Origin: RGIG3159 sp034927685
GTDB lineage: Bacteria; Bacillota; Clostridia; Oscillospirales; Oscillospiraceae
Reading direction: 5' to 3'
Assembly (NCBI GenBank): GCA_034927685.1
Contig: JAYFPO010000024.1
Span: 1 to 64,000, forward strand
Length of the DNA: 64,000 nt
The notes under the pieces were generated by a model. The model saw nothing but the letters and a program-made list of their open reading frames with translations, had not been told where the DNA came from and searched no databases. Made by a program: the position numbers and the translations under genes. Below, one piece after another: positions 51,450 to 59,779 of the stretch. Numbering within the stretch: the stretch's first letter is position 1; the number at the start of each line of letters is the position of its first letter.

Positions 51450-52961
51450 TCATTTCTGTGAAAGATATTGCGTTTTGAGCAGCGCGCGGTCCAGCTTGCC
51501 GTTGGCGTTGTGGGGCATCTGGGGCAGTCGGAACAGCTTGTTCGGCAACATATAAGCGGGCACCCGCGCCCGCAGGCCGGACAGCACGGCGGCCTCGTCC
51601 AGTCCATGCGCCTGGTAACATAAGAGAATCCGATCCCGAATGGGATCATAGAGACAGACATTTTCGTGCATGCCGGGAAGCGCGGATGCCGCGGCCTCGA
51701 TTTCGCCGAGCTCAATCCGATATCCCATATGCTTGATCTGGAAGTCCTTCCGCCCGAGATAAAGCAGCTCGCCGCGGCTGTTAAACTTCACAAGGTCACC
51801 GGTTTTATAGACGGTTTCCGGATAGTATTGGTTACAGGGATTTTGAATAAAAAACTGCGCTGTGTTTTCCGGATTGTTGAAATAACCGCAGGCCAGGAAA
51901 GAACCGCGGACCAGCAGCTCGCCCGCCTCGCCGGGCGCCGCTTCGCGGCCATCTTCCGCCAAAACCAGGATACCGCAGTTGGCGCAGGCTCTGCCGATGG
52001 GCAGCGTCTCTCCGGTCTGAAATGGCCGGTCCACCACATAGTAGGTGCAGATATCCGTGACCTCGGTGGGGCCGTAGAGGTTGGCAAACAGCGCGCCCCG
52101 CTGGTGGGCGATCCAGTAATTGAGGTGTTCCACCGGCATGACCTCCCCGGCAAAGAGGATGGTCTTGACCAGAGGCAGCGGAACATAGTCCAGCGCCTTC
52201 CAGATTGCGACAATATTCAGGGCCGAGGGCACCCAATAGAGGGTGTTGACCTGCCGGGTATTCAGGTATTCCAGCAGCGTGACCGGGAAGGAAAACAACT
52301 TTTTCGGGATGATATGCATGGTTGCACCAGCTTTGATGGTGCTGTAAATGTCCAGCACGGACATGCTGAAATAAAACGGGGTCTGATTGCCGAACACCGT
52401 GTCTTCCGTGATGGAAAAGGTCTCAGTCACCCAGTCCGCATAGGCGAGGACACTGCGGTGGCTGACCACGGCGCCTTTGGGAACGCCGGTGGAGCCGGAG
52501 GTAAAGAGCGTGTAGAGCGGGTCGGTATCGACGATCTCACGCGCCGCCTCATCCAAGGCGGTCAGGTCGCATGGCGCGGTTCGCGCGTGCTCCAGCAGCA
52601 CGACGCCGCCCGGCAGCAGCGTTTCCGCCTGCGCCCTGTGTGCCTCATCGGTCAGGACCGCAGCGGGAGACAGTGTCTCAAAAATGGAGCGGATCCGCTC
52701 TTGCGGCATTTGCTCATCGATCACGACGTAGAAGCCGCCGCTGTAGGCGGCGCCGAAGCAGGCGGCCAGCGCGTGGACCGTTTTCGGCAGATAAACTGCC
52801 ACAGCCCGCCGTCGCGGCTGCCGCGGCAGCAGGCAGGCACCGATCTGCCGGGCTTCCCGCAGCAACGCTTCATAGGTCAGGGACTCCGTCTCGTCGGTAA
52901 AGGCCGTTTTTTTTGGGAAACGGTCTGCGGTATGCTCCAATAATTCCAAAACGGTTTTCAT
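51450..52961 (-). CDS. DltA-like amino-acid-activating ligase
   Basis: This 503-residue member of the adenylate-forming family activates an acyl group as an adenylate and loads it on the carrier protein. The core motifs are in order: YTLFTSGSTGVPKGAVVSH (A3), NLYGPTEVTDICTYY (A5), YKTGDLVKFNSRGELLYLGR (A7), FQIKHMGYRIELGEIE (A8) and NANGKLDRALLK (A10 with the catalytic Lys). DltA activates D-alanine; here the residue is inferred by analogy. The start is ATG 52961. First gene of the operon. Confidence 0.9.
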   Translation of the reverse strand: MKTVLELLEHTADRFPKKTAFTDETESLTYEALLREARQIGACLLPRQPRRRAVAVYLPKTVHALAACFGAAYSGGFYVVIDEQMPQERIRSIFETLSPAAVLTDEAHRAQAETLLPGGVVLLEHARTAPCDLTALDEAAREIVDTDPLYTLFTSGSTGVPKGAVVSHRSVLAYADWVTETFSITEDTVFGNQTPFYFSMSVLDIYSTIKAGATMHIIPKKLFSFPVTLLEYLNTRQVNTLYWVPSALNIVAIWKALDYVPLPLVKTILFAGEVMPVEHLNYWIAHQRGALFANLYGPTEVTDICTYYVVDRPFQTGETLPIGRACANCGILVLAEDGREAAPGEAGELLVRGSFLACGYFNNPENTAQFFIQNPCNQYYPETVYKTGDLVKFNSRGELLYLGRKDFQIKHMGYRIELGEIEAAASALPGMHENVCLYDPIRDRILLCYQAHGLDEAAVLSGLRARVPAYMLPNKLFRLPQMPHNANGKLDRALLKTQYLSQK

Positions 52962-53073
52962 GGTTTGCCGTGCCCCTTTCCGAAGCGTCGGACGCTCAGG
53001 TGGTTCTATTTGGGCAGCATACCGCGTGCCGGCATCATAATTGTTTCATGCGCGGAGGTATTCTGCCGCAATC

Positions 53074-53101
53074 ACTATACTGCGCATTGCAAATTTGTCA
53101 A
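53074..53101 (-). promoter_or_regulatory. Promoter of the dlt-like operon
   Basis: On the minus strand TTGACA (53096-53101) and TATAGT (53074-53079) are 16 bases apart, about 115 bases before the dltA-like start codon. The rest of 52962-53233 shows no gene; the leader contains no recognisable riboswitch. Confidence 0.65.
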
Positions 53102-53233
53102 GATATAGACAGGAAAAAAGGCAGAAAGCGTAATGATTTTGGCTTTTCCCAGGCTCTTTTTATGCGTTGCAGTAAAAAAGAAAGAAGCATCCATCATTAC
53201 GGTCATTCCGAGGCCGACAGCATGGAGCGGCAA

Positions 53234-55147
53234 TCAGTCGCCGAGGGCGGCTTCCCATTTCGTAACCGCCGGCCAGCCGGTGGTGTCGAAGCTGTCACGG
53301 ATGCAGTCCGAATAATACTGGAGCTTTGCGCGCAGCGGAGAATTTTCTTCGCTGAACATCCAGGTCCAGCCGATCATGGCATACTCCAAAATCCTTGCCC
53401 GGTCTTCTGTCGGGTAGGTTCTGGCGTAGAGGTCGACAAAATAGCTGTCGTAGCCGTCATGGGTGAAGGATTCCGGGATATCATAATAGGAACAGGCATA
53501 CTCGAAGCCCTCCGGATTCAGCGCGGCCCAGCCCTCCTCAGAGAAAAGCGCGCCGTCCCGGTACATGGCGTCGAAGGCCAGCTTTTCGTCGATCATGTGG
53601 GAAATCTCGTGGTAGCAATTTTCCTCCAGACCGCCATATTGCCCGAGATCCATGACCATGTAGATTTTGCCGGACTGCGGTTCCACGAAGGCGGCGAACT
53701 CACTGAAGCCGTTTTCCACGGTTTCCGGCAGGTCGATGGGGGTCAGCGTTCCCACCAGCTCGATGTCGATTTCCTTGGAATAGTCATGGAGAAGCTGCGG
53801 CAGAAAACCGGAAGGATAGCTGCTGAGGGCCGTGTCCAAAGCGTCCAGTCCGGCAGAGATCTGCCAGTAATCCAGATTTTGTTCCACCGTATAGGTGTTG
53901 TACTCTGTCGGACACTGGTCGGCGATGCTGATCTGAACACCATAGGTGGCGGACAGCGCGGCGGCCCGCTCATAGAGTTCCGCGGCGACGGCCTGTCCGG
54001 CTGCCGGCGCGGTCAGCTCCGCGTAAGAGGAAAGTGCCAGATCCTCGCCTTCCACCGGCACGGACATATCCCAGAACATCAGCTTGGTTTCGCTGTTGTA
54101 GGAGGTGGCGGTGAAGAAATATCCCCCGTAACGGTCGGACCAGATGAGGTCGTCGCTCAAATATGTATCGCTGTCGCCCGGGACGGTGCACGCGGAGAGA
54201 AAGGCGCCGCTTTGATCGTAGAGCCGAAGACACTGCGCACCGTCGGCCGTGTAGTCGCAGAGGCGAAGAAGCCCGTCCTCCTGCAGCGACACGGTGCTGT
54301 CCTCTGCGGTGAAGACGGAAAGCGCGTCCGCCGGACCGTACAGGAACGTCCCAGCCTGGTACATCATGTCGGCCAGAAGAACACCGTCCGTCCCATCCAT
54401 CAGCATGAAATCGCCGCTGAGGGCCAGCGGTTCCACGATGCCCATGCGGAGGTCCAGCGTGGCGTAGACGATGAGCTGGGTGTCGGGATCCAGGTAGCGG
54501 AAAATGACCTGGTCCGGCCGGACCCGGAACACGGAAAGTTCGTGCGCGCCTTCCAGAAGCAGGCCGGGCTCGCCGGTGGCAAGATCCATCGTCTGAATCC
54601 CGCCGTCAAAGAAAAAGCTGTAGGCGATTTTTCTGCCGGTATCCACGCAGATGGTGTTCCAATCCGTATCGAGCTTGCAACGGCCGGTCTCCTGCAGCGT
54701 CTCGTCGAAGAGAATCACGTTGCCGGTTCCGTAGTCGCAGACCGCCGCGCCGGCGCCGCTGACCTGTACCGTGGCGTACTGCACGTCCGGTATGGTCGTC
54801 TCATGGAGAGGGAGCCCGGTTTCCAGGTCCAGTACGGCCAGCCGCAGCTCATAGGTTTCGGCATCGCTGGAGATCTGCACAGAGGAGAGCAGATTGTCGC
54901 CGAAGGGATACAGGGTCTGATAGCGGCGGCCCTCCAGCGTCTCGTTCGAAATTTCGTAGAGGACGCCGTCCTCATCGACCTGCTTCCGCCCGTCCATCAG
55001 GCTGGGAGCGGGCGCGGTCTCTGTGGTCTCCGGGGCGGTGGTTTCCGCCGGCACGGTCGTGGTCTCGGGTGTCGAAGCGCCGCGCTCCCCGGCACCGCAT
55101 CCGGACAAAAAGCAGAGCAGTGCCAAAAGGATCAGGAACCGTTTCAT
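53234..55147 (-). CDS. Lipoprotein with a predicted HExxH metallopeptidase domain
   Basis: The 637-residue protein starts at ATG 55147 with AAGGAGG upstream and has a lipobox (ALLCFLSGCGAGE), so it is anchored outside the cell. A Thr/Pro-rich linker (about residues 25-50) is followed by a beta-rich region of repeated blades (about 60-350), probably a propeller, and an alpha-helical domain with HEISHMIDEKLAFDAMY, an HExxH zinc site typical of gluzincins; a downstream Glu (SEEGWAAL) may be the third ligand. I do not recognise the family. Target and role are unknown, but an envelope-surface peptidase is a fair guess. Confidence 0.72.
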   Translation of the reverse strand: MKRFLILLALLCFLSGCGAGERGASTPETTTVPAETTAPETTETAPAPSLMDGRKQVDEDGVLYEISNETLEGRRYQTLYPFGDNLLSSVQISSDAETYELRLAVLDLETGLPLHETTIPDVQYATVQVSGAGAAVCDYGTGNVILFDETLQETGRCKLDTDWNTICVDTGRKIAYSFFFDGGIQTMDLATGEPGLLLEGAHELSVFRVRPDQVIFRYLDPDTQLIVYATLDLRMGIVEPLALSGDFMLMDGTDGVLLADMMYQAGTFLYGPADALSVFTAEDSTVSLQEDGLLRLCDYTADGAQCLRLYDQSGAFLSACTVPGDSDTYLSDDLIWSDRYGGYFFTATSYNSETKLMFWDMSVPVEGEDLALSSYAELTAPAAGQAVAAELYERAAALSATYGVQISIADQCPTEYNTYTVEQNLDYWQISAGLDALDTALSSYPSGFLPQLLHDYSKEIDIELVGTLTPIDLPETVENGFSEFAAFVEPQSGKIYMVMDLGQYGGLEENCYHEISHMIDEKLAFDAMYRDGALFSEEGWAALNPEGFEYACSYYDIPESFTHDGYDSYFVDLYARTYPTEDRARILEYAMIGWTWMFSEENSPLRAKLQYYSDCIRDSFDTTGWPAVTKWEAALGD

Positions 55148-55353
55148 GGCGGGACCTCCTTGCTCCAGGTTACTGCCATTATAGCACGGGGTCAGGCGGT
55201 TTTCCACAGAAAACTAGACGCAATGCAAAATGTACGATCAGAACAAGTTGGGCGGATTGAGAGTACGCCGCCGCAATTTTTGGAAGACGTTCAAGCTGCG
55301 GGCCGAGCCGAGAGCAGCCCGCCCCGCAGCATTTTGCGATACCGGCTTCGCGG

Positions 55354-56055
55354 TCAGGAGGCGGCCTCAATCCGACAGTAGCTTTCGCCCGGCTCCAGCG
55401 TGACGCCGCGGGTTTCGGCCAGCTGCGAAACGGTCAGGAAGGTGAAGCCCCGACTTTTCAGTCCGCGGATCATTCCCGGCAGGGAGTCCAGCGTTCGCTT
55501 GTTCATGTCATGCAGCAGAATGATGTCGCCGTCCTCGGCCTCCCGCAGCACGCGCGCCTGAATCCGGCGGCCGGTGTTGCCGCTTCGCCAGTCCCCCGGG
55601 TCCACCGACCAGAGGATGATCGGATAGCCTTCCAACGCCGCCTCTTCCTGCACGCCGCTGCAGCTCAGTCCGCCGGGCGGGCGGAGCAGCGTCGGTGCCC
55701 GGCCGGTCTTTTCCATGATGAGCAGACAGGTTTTCTCCAGCTCCTCCCGCAGCTCGGCGGGTGTCATCTTGCTCATATAGCCGTGACTGTAGCCGTGAAT
55801 GCCCAGCTCATGCTCCGAGGGACCGAGCGCCGCGGCGGCCTCGCCGTATTGCTCCAGCCGGTAGCCGCAGAGAAAAAACGTGGCCGGGACATCCTCCTGT
55901 TCCAGAATTTCCAGCAGCTTTGCAGTCAGCTTGCCGGAGGGTCCGTCGTCAAAGGTCAGGGCTACTGAGGCAGCCTTTGCCGGAACTGCCAGAATCAGGC
56001 AGAGAGAAATGGCAAAACAGGCGCCCAAAAGGGCGCCTGTCCGTTTCGCTTGCAC
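55354..56055 (-). CDS. Polysaccharide deacetylase, CE4 family
   Basis: This secreted CE4 enzyme removes acetyl groups from peptidoglycan or chitin-like polymers. The 233-residue product starts at a GTG at 56055, five bases after the stop of the gene upstream; the long frame to 56349 is not coding. An N-terminal signal or anchor helix (about residues 5-22) is followed by the CE4 motifs VALTFDDGPSGKLTAK (catalytic Asp and metal Asp), GIHGYSHGYMSKMT (His pair) and LLRPPGGLSC. The C-terminal LHDMNKRTLDSL block completes the site. Coupling to the upstream membrane protein suggests a shared envelope role. Confidence 0.9.
   Translation of the reverse strand: MQAKRTGALLGACFAISLCLILAVPAKAASVALTFDDGPSGKLTAKLLEILEQEDVPATFFLCGYRLEQYGEAAAALGPSEHELGIHGYSHGYMSKMTPAELREELEKTCLLIMEKTGRAPTLLRPPGGLSCSGVQEEAALEGYPIILWSVDPGDWRSGNTGRRIQARVLREAEDGDIILLHDMNKRTLDSLPGMIRGLKSRGFTFLTVSQLAETRGVTLEPGESYCRIEAAS
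56017..56040 (-). repeat. Perfect hairpin inside the start of the deacetylase gene
   Basis: Ten-base arms (56017-56026 and 56031-56040, loop aaaa) are perfectly complementary and are followed on the minus strand by TTTTG. It falls in codons 5 to 12 of the deacetylase, so it could influence translation or reduce read-through. It could also be a by-product of the coding sequence. Confidence 0.5.
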
Positions 56056-56060
56056 GAGAA

Positions 56061-57713
56061 TCAGCTCTTTTCCAGTTGAGTTGCGTCGGCGATGCCGCCG
56101 TCGGCGGCGGAAAAGGAGATGGTCACCTGGTCGCCGACGTTCAGAAGAATTGCCTCCCGGCAGCTCGCCGCGTTGATCTGATAGTAGAGGGAATCGCCCT
56201 GCAGTTGGATGAAATAGTAGGTGGTACCGTCTATCACGGCACTGCGCAGGTCCGCAATTTCGCCGGTGACGGAGCTCTGAAGCGGCGTCACATCCGCTTC
56301 GCTGAGAATGCCGCCTTTTTGCAGAAGCGTCTGGTAATTTGTTTCGCAATCCACAACGCTGGCGCCGGTCGCGACGATCTGGTACTGCTGCACATTGACC
56401 ATGGCGTACATTTTGACGAGCTGAGAGCTGTCCTTCAGGGCCATGAAGTAGGTTGGCTCGCCGGAGATATTCAAAAGCAGCGGGAAGGTGGCAGAATACT
56501 TGAGGTCCTGCACCGCGCCGGCGGCGGAGCTCATGGCCGAGTATTCCTCCGCGCCGGGAATCGCGTAATACCGCGACTCTTTGGTGCGCTCGTTGACCAG
56601 AATGAACCCGATGTTGCTCTCATCGCCCGTGACGGAGGTAATGCCGGTGTAGACCCAGACGTCGTCGTCCATGGCGATATAGTTGTACCCGTCGGTGGTT
56701 TTGGTGACGTTTTTCTGGCCAAACAGGGAATTCCAGAAGCCGCCCTGATACGTGCCGTGGTAGTCGTACTGCTGGATAATCAGATCGGCGGTGCAGACCC
56801 GGTCCACCCAGGTGGGTACGTCCGCCAGATCATAGTAGGTGCATTCGCCGGTCACGGCGTTGCAGAGTACCGCGCCCTTGACGTCGCTGCCGCCGAAGAG
56901 GCCGATGCGCTTTGTCAGGACCGAGGCACACCACCAGGGATTGCCGTCGTCGTCAATCTCAAAATTGACATCGTCAAACAGGAAGGTGGGGTACAGCAGC
57001 CGCAGGTGGCGCTGGAGGTTCCGGAAAAACAGCTCGGAGGGGGAATAGTGCATCCCGTTTTCCAGACGTACCGCGCTGGCCTCCTGCGTCACCATGTCCA
57101 CCATCAGATAGGCCGGCAGGCCGGCGCTGTTGTTGTTCAGCCACTTGAAAAAATCGCCGTACTGCAGGTAGGTCACGCGGACGGGACGTCCCTGATAATT
57201 GATCTGGGCATAGGAGGTGGCAATTTCAAACTGGGAGACCATGTCGCTGAGCTCGCCCAGCTTTCGGCTGCCCAGCATCTGCGCGGAGTCGCTGTCCAGC
57301 ATGGGAATCTGGTCGAAGGAGATCTCCGACACGTCCTCGGAAAAGCTCCGTTCCTCCGGCACCAACAGCGAAGCATAGTCTTTGGCGCGAAAGAACTGTG
57401 CGGAGGAGAGCGCGCCGCCCACCACAACAAGAAGCAGCACGGCAATGAGAATCAGCGGCACCTTGCAGGTCCGCTTGATATACTGCCCCACTTCCCGCGG
57501 TTCCATGCGCAGGCCGCCAGAGCCCACTATAGAGAGCAGAATAAAGACAACCAGACAAAGAAAGAGAAAGCGGTAAAAGGCGCCGTCCTGCAGATTCAAA
57601 GCGGGCAGCGCAAAGTAGAAGTAGACGAGCGCGAAGAGTACCGTCAGCAGCAGGTTCAGCGCAAGCCGTTTGCCGCCGAAACGCTTCGGCTTATTGTAGG
57701 CGGTTTGTTTCAT
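56061..57713 (-). CDS. Unrecognised membrane-anchored envelope protein
   Basis: I do not recognise this 550-residue protein. It has three N-terminal hydrophobic helices (about residues 18-37, 47-66 and 87-106) and a large remainder that must lie outside the cell or, less likely, inside. The outer part contains repeated Tyr/Asp-rich segments and a C-terminal domain with a beta-strand pattern (GDQVTISFSAADGGIADA). It starts at ATG 57713 with GAGGAGG upstream and has its own promoter that abuts the divergent rlmA promoter. Co-transcription with the deacetylase suggests a cell-wall role. Confidence 0.7.
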   Translation of the reverse strand: MKQTAYNKPKRFGGKRLALNLLLTVLFALVYFYFALPALNLQDGAFYRFLFLCLVVFILLSIVGSGGLRMEPREVGQYIKRTCKVPLILIAVLLLVVVGGALSSAQFFRAKDYASLLVPEERSFSEDVSEISFDQIPMLDSDSAQMLGSRKLGELSDMVSQFEIATSYAQINYQGRPVRVTYLQYGDFFKWLNNNSAGLPAYLMVDMVTQEASAVRLENGMHYSPSELFFRNLQRHLRLLYPTFLFDDVNFEIDDDGNPWWCASVLTKRIGLFGGSDVKGAVLCNAVTGECTYYDLADVPTWVDRVCTADLIIQQYDYHGTYQGGFWNSLFGQKNVTKTTDGYNYIAMDDDVWVYTGITSVTGDESNIGFILVNERTKESRYYAIPGAEEYSAMSSAAGAVQDLKYSATFPLLLNISGEPTYFMALKDSSQLVKMYAMVNVQQYQIVATGASVVDCETNYQTLLQKGGILSEADVTPLQSSVTGEIADLRSAVIDGTTYYFIQLQGDSLYYQINAASCREAILLNVGDQVTISFSAADGGIADATQLEKS

Positions 57714-57742
57714 GCAAATGCCTCCTCATATGATTTGATTCC

Positions 57743-57784
57743 ATCATACCATGAATTGACCTGCGGGTCAAAATACATTATAGT
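57743..57784. promoter_or_regulatory. Divergent promoters with abutting -35 boxes
   Basis: Minus strand: TTGACC (57766-57771), 17-base spacer, TATGAT (57743-57748). Plus strand: TTGACC (57756-57761), 17-base spacer, TATAGT (57779-57784). The two -35 hexamers form the perfect palindrome TTGACCTGCGGGTCAA at 57756-57771. Confidence 0.75.
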
Positions 57785-57838
57785 AACAGCATAAGGTTTT
57801 CTCGCTTTTTTATTCAAAACGGCTCGGAGGATACAAAA

Positions 57839-58651
57839 ATGATAAAAATTCTCTGCCCCAATTGCGGCGAGCCGCTGACACGCGAGCCGTCGCGCTGGTT
57901 TTGCGTGAACGGCCACAGCTTCGACGTGGCCCGGCAGGGCTATGTGAATCTGCTGCCGGTGGGCTGGAAGCATTCGAAAAACCCCGGAGATTCTCGCTTG
58001 CAGGTGGCGGCCAGAAAGGAATTCCTGGACGGCGGACACTATTTGCCGGTGGCGGAGACACTGGCGGCGCTGCTGGCGGCGGAATCGCCCAAAACGCTGC
58101 TGGACGTGGGCTGCGGCGAGGGCTATTACCTGACGTTCGTGCAGCAGGTCCTGCCGGGGCTGGAGGGCATCGGTGTGGACATCTCCAAGGACGCGGTGCG
58201 CTACGCCGCCGTGCGGAACAAGAACGCCGTGTTTCTGACCGCCACGGCGTCTCACCTGCCGTTTCCCGCCTGCGAGTTTGACGCGCTCACGTCCTTGTTT
58301 GCCCTGACCCTGCCGGAGGAATTCGCCCGGGTCGTGCGGCCCGGCGGCATCTTTGTACAGGTGACGGCCGGACCAGACCACCTGATGGGCCTGAAGTCGA
58401 TCATCTACCCGGAGATACACCGGAAGGAGCCGCATGAGGCGGAGGATCTGCCGGGCTTTACGCTCCAAAACGAGAGGCTGCTGGAGTTCCCATTTACGCT
58501 GGAGGGAAACGAGGATGTGCTGCGGCTGCTCTCCATGACGCCCCATGTCATGCGGATCACGGCGGAGGGCATGGCCCGGGCGCGGGCCGCCGAGCGACTT
58601 TCCGACCGGGCGCAGGTCTGCTTCCGTGTTTACAGACGGGCCGGAATTTGA
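57839..58651 (+). CDS. rlmA: 23S rRNA (guanine-N1)-methyltransferase, RlmA type
   Basis: RlmA-family enzymes methylate a guanine N1 in helix 35 of 23S rRNA. The 270-residue protein opens with a zinc knuckle (CPNCGEPLTREPSRWFCVNG, then HSFD) and the SAM-binding DVGCGEGYYLTFVQQVLPG. The family block GGHYLPVAETLAALL and the C-terminal region MTPHVMRITAEGMARARA are present. The start is ATG 57839 with CGGAGG upstream. It has a close divergent promoter and leads into the prfA cluster. Confidence 0.9.
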   Translation: MIKILCPNCGEPLTREPSRWFCVNGHSFDVARQGYVNLLPVGWKHSKNPGDSRLQVAARKEFLDGGHYLPVAETLAALLAAESPKTLLDVGCGEGYYLTFVQQVLPGLEGIGVDISKDAVRYAAVRNKNAVFLTATASHLPFPACEFDALTSLFALTLPEEFARVVRPGGIFVQVTAGPDHLMGLKSIIYPEIHRKEPHEAEDLPGFTLQNERLLEFPFTLEGNEDVLRLLSMTPHVMRITAEGMARARAAERLSDRAQVCFRVYRRAGI

Positions 58652-58657
58652 TATAAT
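58629..58657 (+). promoter_or_regulatory. Promoter ahead of prfA, inside the 3' end of rlmA
   Basis: TTTACA (58629-58634) and TATAAT (58652-58657) are 17 bases apart. It overlaps the last codons of rlmA and would drive the prfA-Sua5-coaE cluster. Confidence 0.7.
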
Positions 58658-58696
58658 ATAATAAATGAGACAAATACGCGGGTGGGAGTTATTGGA

Positions 58697-59779
58697 ATGA
58701 CCGAGAATTTGCAATTGATGGATAACCGCTATGAAGAGCTGCTGGACAAGACCCAGCGGCCGGATTTTTACAACGATCCGAAGCTGGCGGCAAAAATCCT
58801 CAAGGATTTGGAAGAACTGCGGCCTGTGGTCGCGGTGATCCGGGCCTACCGGGAGACGGAATGCGAGCGCTCGGACATTCGGGAGATGATGACCGAGGGC
58901 CAGGACCCGGAGATGAAGGCACTGTGTCAGGAGGAATTCGCGGCGGGAAAGGAGCGTCTGACGGCGCTCTCGGAGGAGCTGCGGCGGCTGCTGCTGCCCC
59001 GGGACCCCAACGACGGCAAGAGCGTCATTATGGAGATTCGCGGCGGCGTCGGCGGCGAGGAGAGCGCGCTCTTCGCCCATAGCCTGTTTCGCATGTACCA
59101 GATGTATGCGGACAAGCGCCACTGGCAGGTGGAGCTGCTGAATTATACGGAGACCGAGCTGGGCGGCGTCCGGGAGGTGGACTTCGTTGTGAACGGGCAG
59201 GACGCCTGGTCACGGCTGAAGTACGAGTCCGGCGTCCACCGGGTACAGCGGGTGCCGGAAACCGAGTCCTTCGGACGCATCCATACCTCCACGGCCACCG
59301 TCGCCGTGCTGCCCGAGATGGAGGAGGTCGACGTGGAGATCCGCCCCGAGGACATCGAGATGCAGGTCTACCGCGCCTCCGGCGCGGGCGGCCAGCACAT
59401 CAATAAGACCTCCTCCGCCGTCCGGCTGATTCACAAGCCATCCGGCATTGTAGTTTCCAGTCAGGAGGAGCGCAGTCAGGTGCATAACCGCGAGAAATGT
59501 ATGCGGATGCTGGCCTCCAAGCTCTATGAGATCGAGCAGACACGGGTGACCTCAGAGCACGCGGCGGAGCGAAAAAGTCAGGTGGGCAGTGGGATGCGCA
59601 ACGAGCGCATCCGAACCTACAACTTCCCGCAGGGCAGGGTGACGGATCATCGGATCGGCCTGACGCTCTACAAAATTGACGCCGTCATGGACGGAGATCT
59701 GGATGAAGTGATCGATGCGCTGGCCTCCGCCGAGCAGGCGGAGAAGCTCCGGCAGTCGGAAACGGGTGAGACGGAATGA
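58697..59779 (+). CDS. prfA: Peptide chain release factor 1
   Basis: RF1 ends translation at UAA and UAG. The 360-residue product has the GGQ motif in RASGAGGQHINKTSSAVRL, which acts in peptidyl-tRNA hydrolysis, and the typical VHRVQRVPETESFGRIHTS block. The start is ATG 58697 with GGGAG upstream; the GTG at 58682 is in the same frame but too near that site. It overlaps the Sua5 gene by four bases. Confidence 0.96.
   Translation: MTENLQLMDNRYEELLDKTQRPDFYNDPKLAAKILKDLEELRPVVAVIRAYRETECERSDIREMMTEGQDPEMKALCQEEFAAGKERLTALSEELRRLLLPRDPNDGKSVIMEIRGGVGGEESALFAHSLFRMYQMYADKRHWQVELLNYTETELGGVREVDFVVNGQDAWSRLKYESGVHRVQRVPETESFGRIHTSTATVAVLPEMEEVDVEIRPEDIEMQVYRASGAGGQHINKTSSAVRLIHKPSGIVVSSQEERSQVHNREKCMRMLASKLYEIEQTRVTSEHAAERKSQVGSGMRNERIRTYNFPQGRVTDHRIGLTLYKIDAVMDGDLDEVIDALASAEQAEKLRQSETGETE

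Noticed and set aside
52913..55381. 822-residue open frame on the plus strand over the lipoprotein gene
   Set aside because: It overlaps a gene with a lipobox, ribosome site and an HExxH motif. Its own translation has no domain or start signal and is an antisense shadow.
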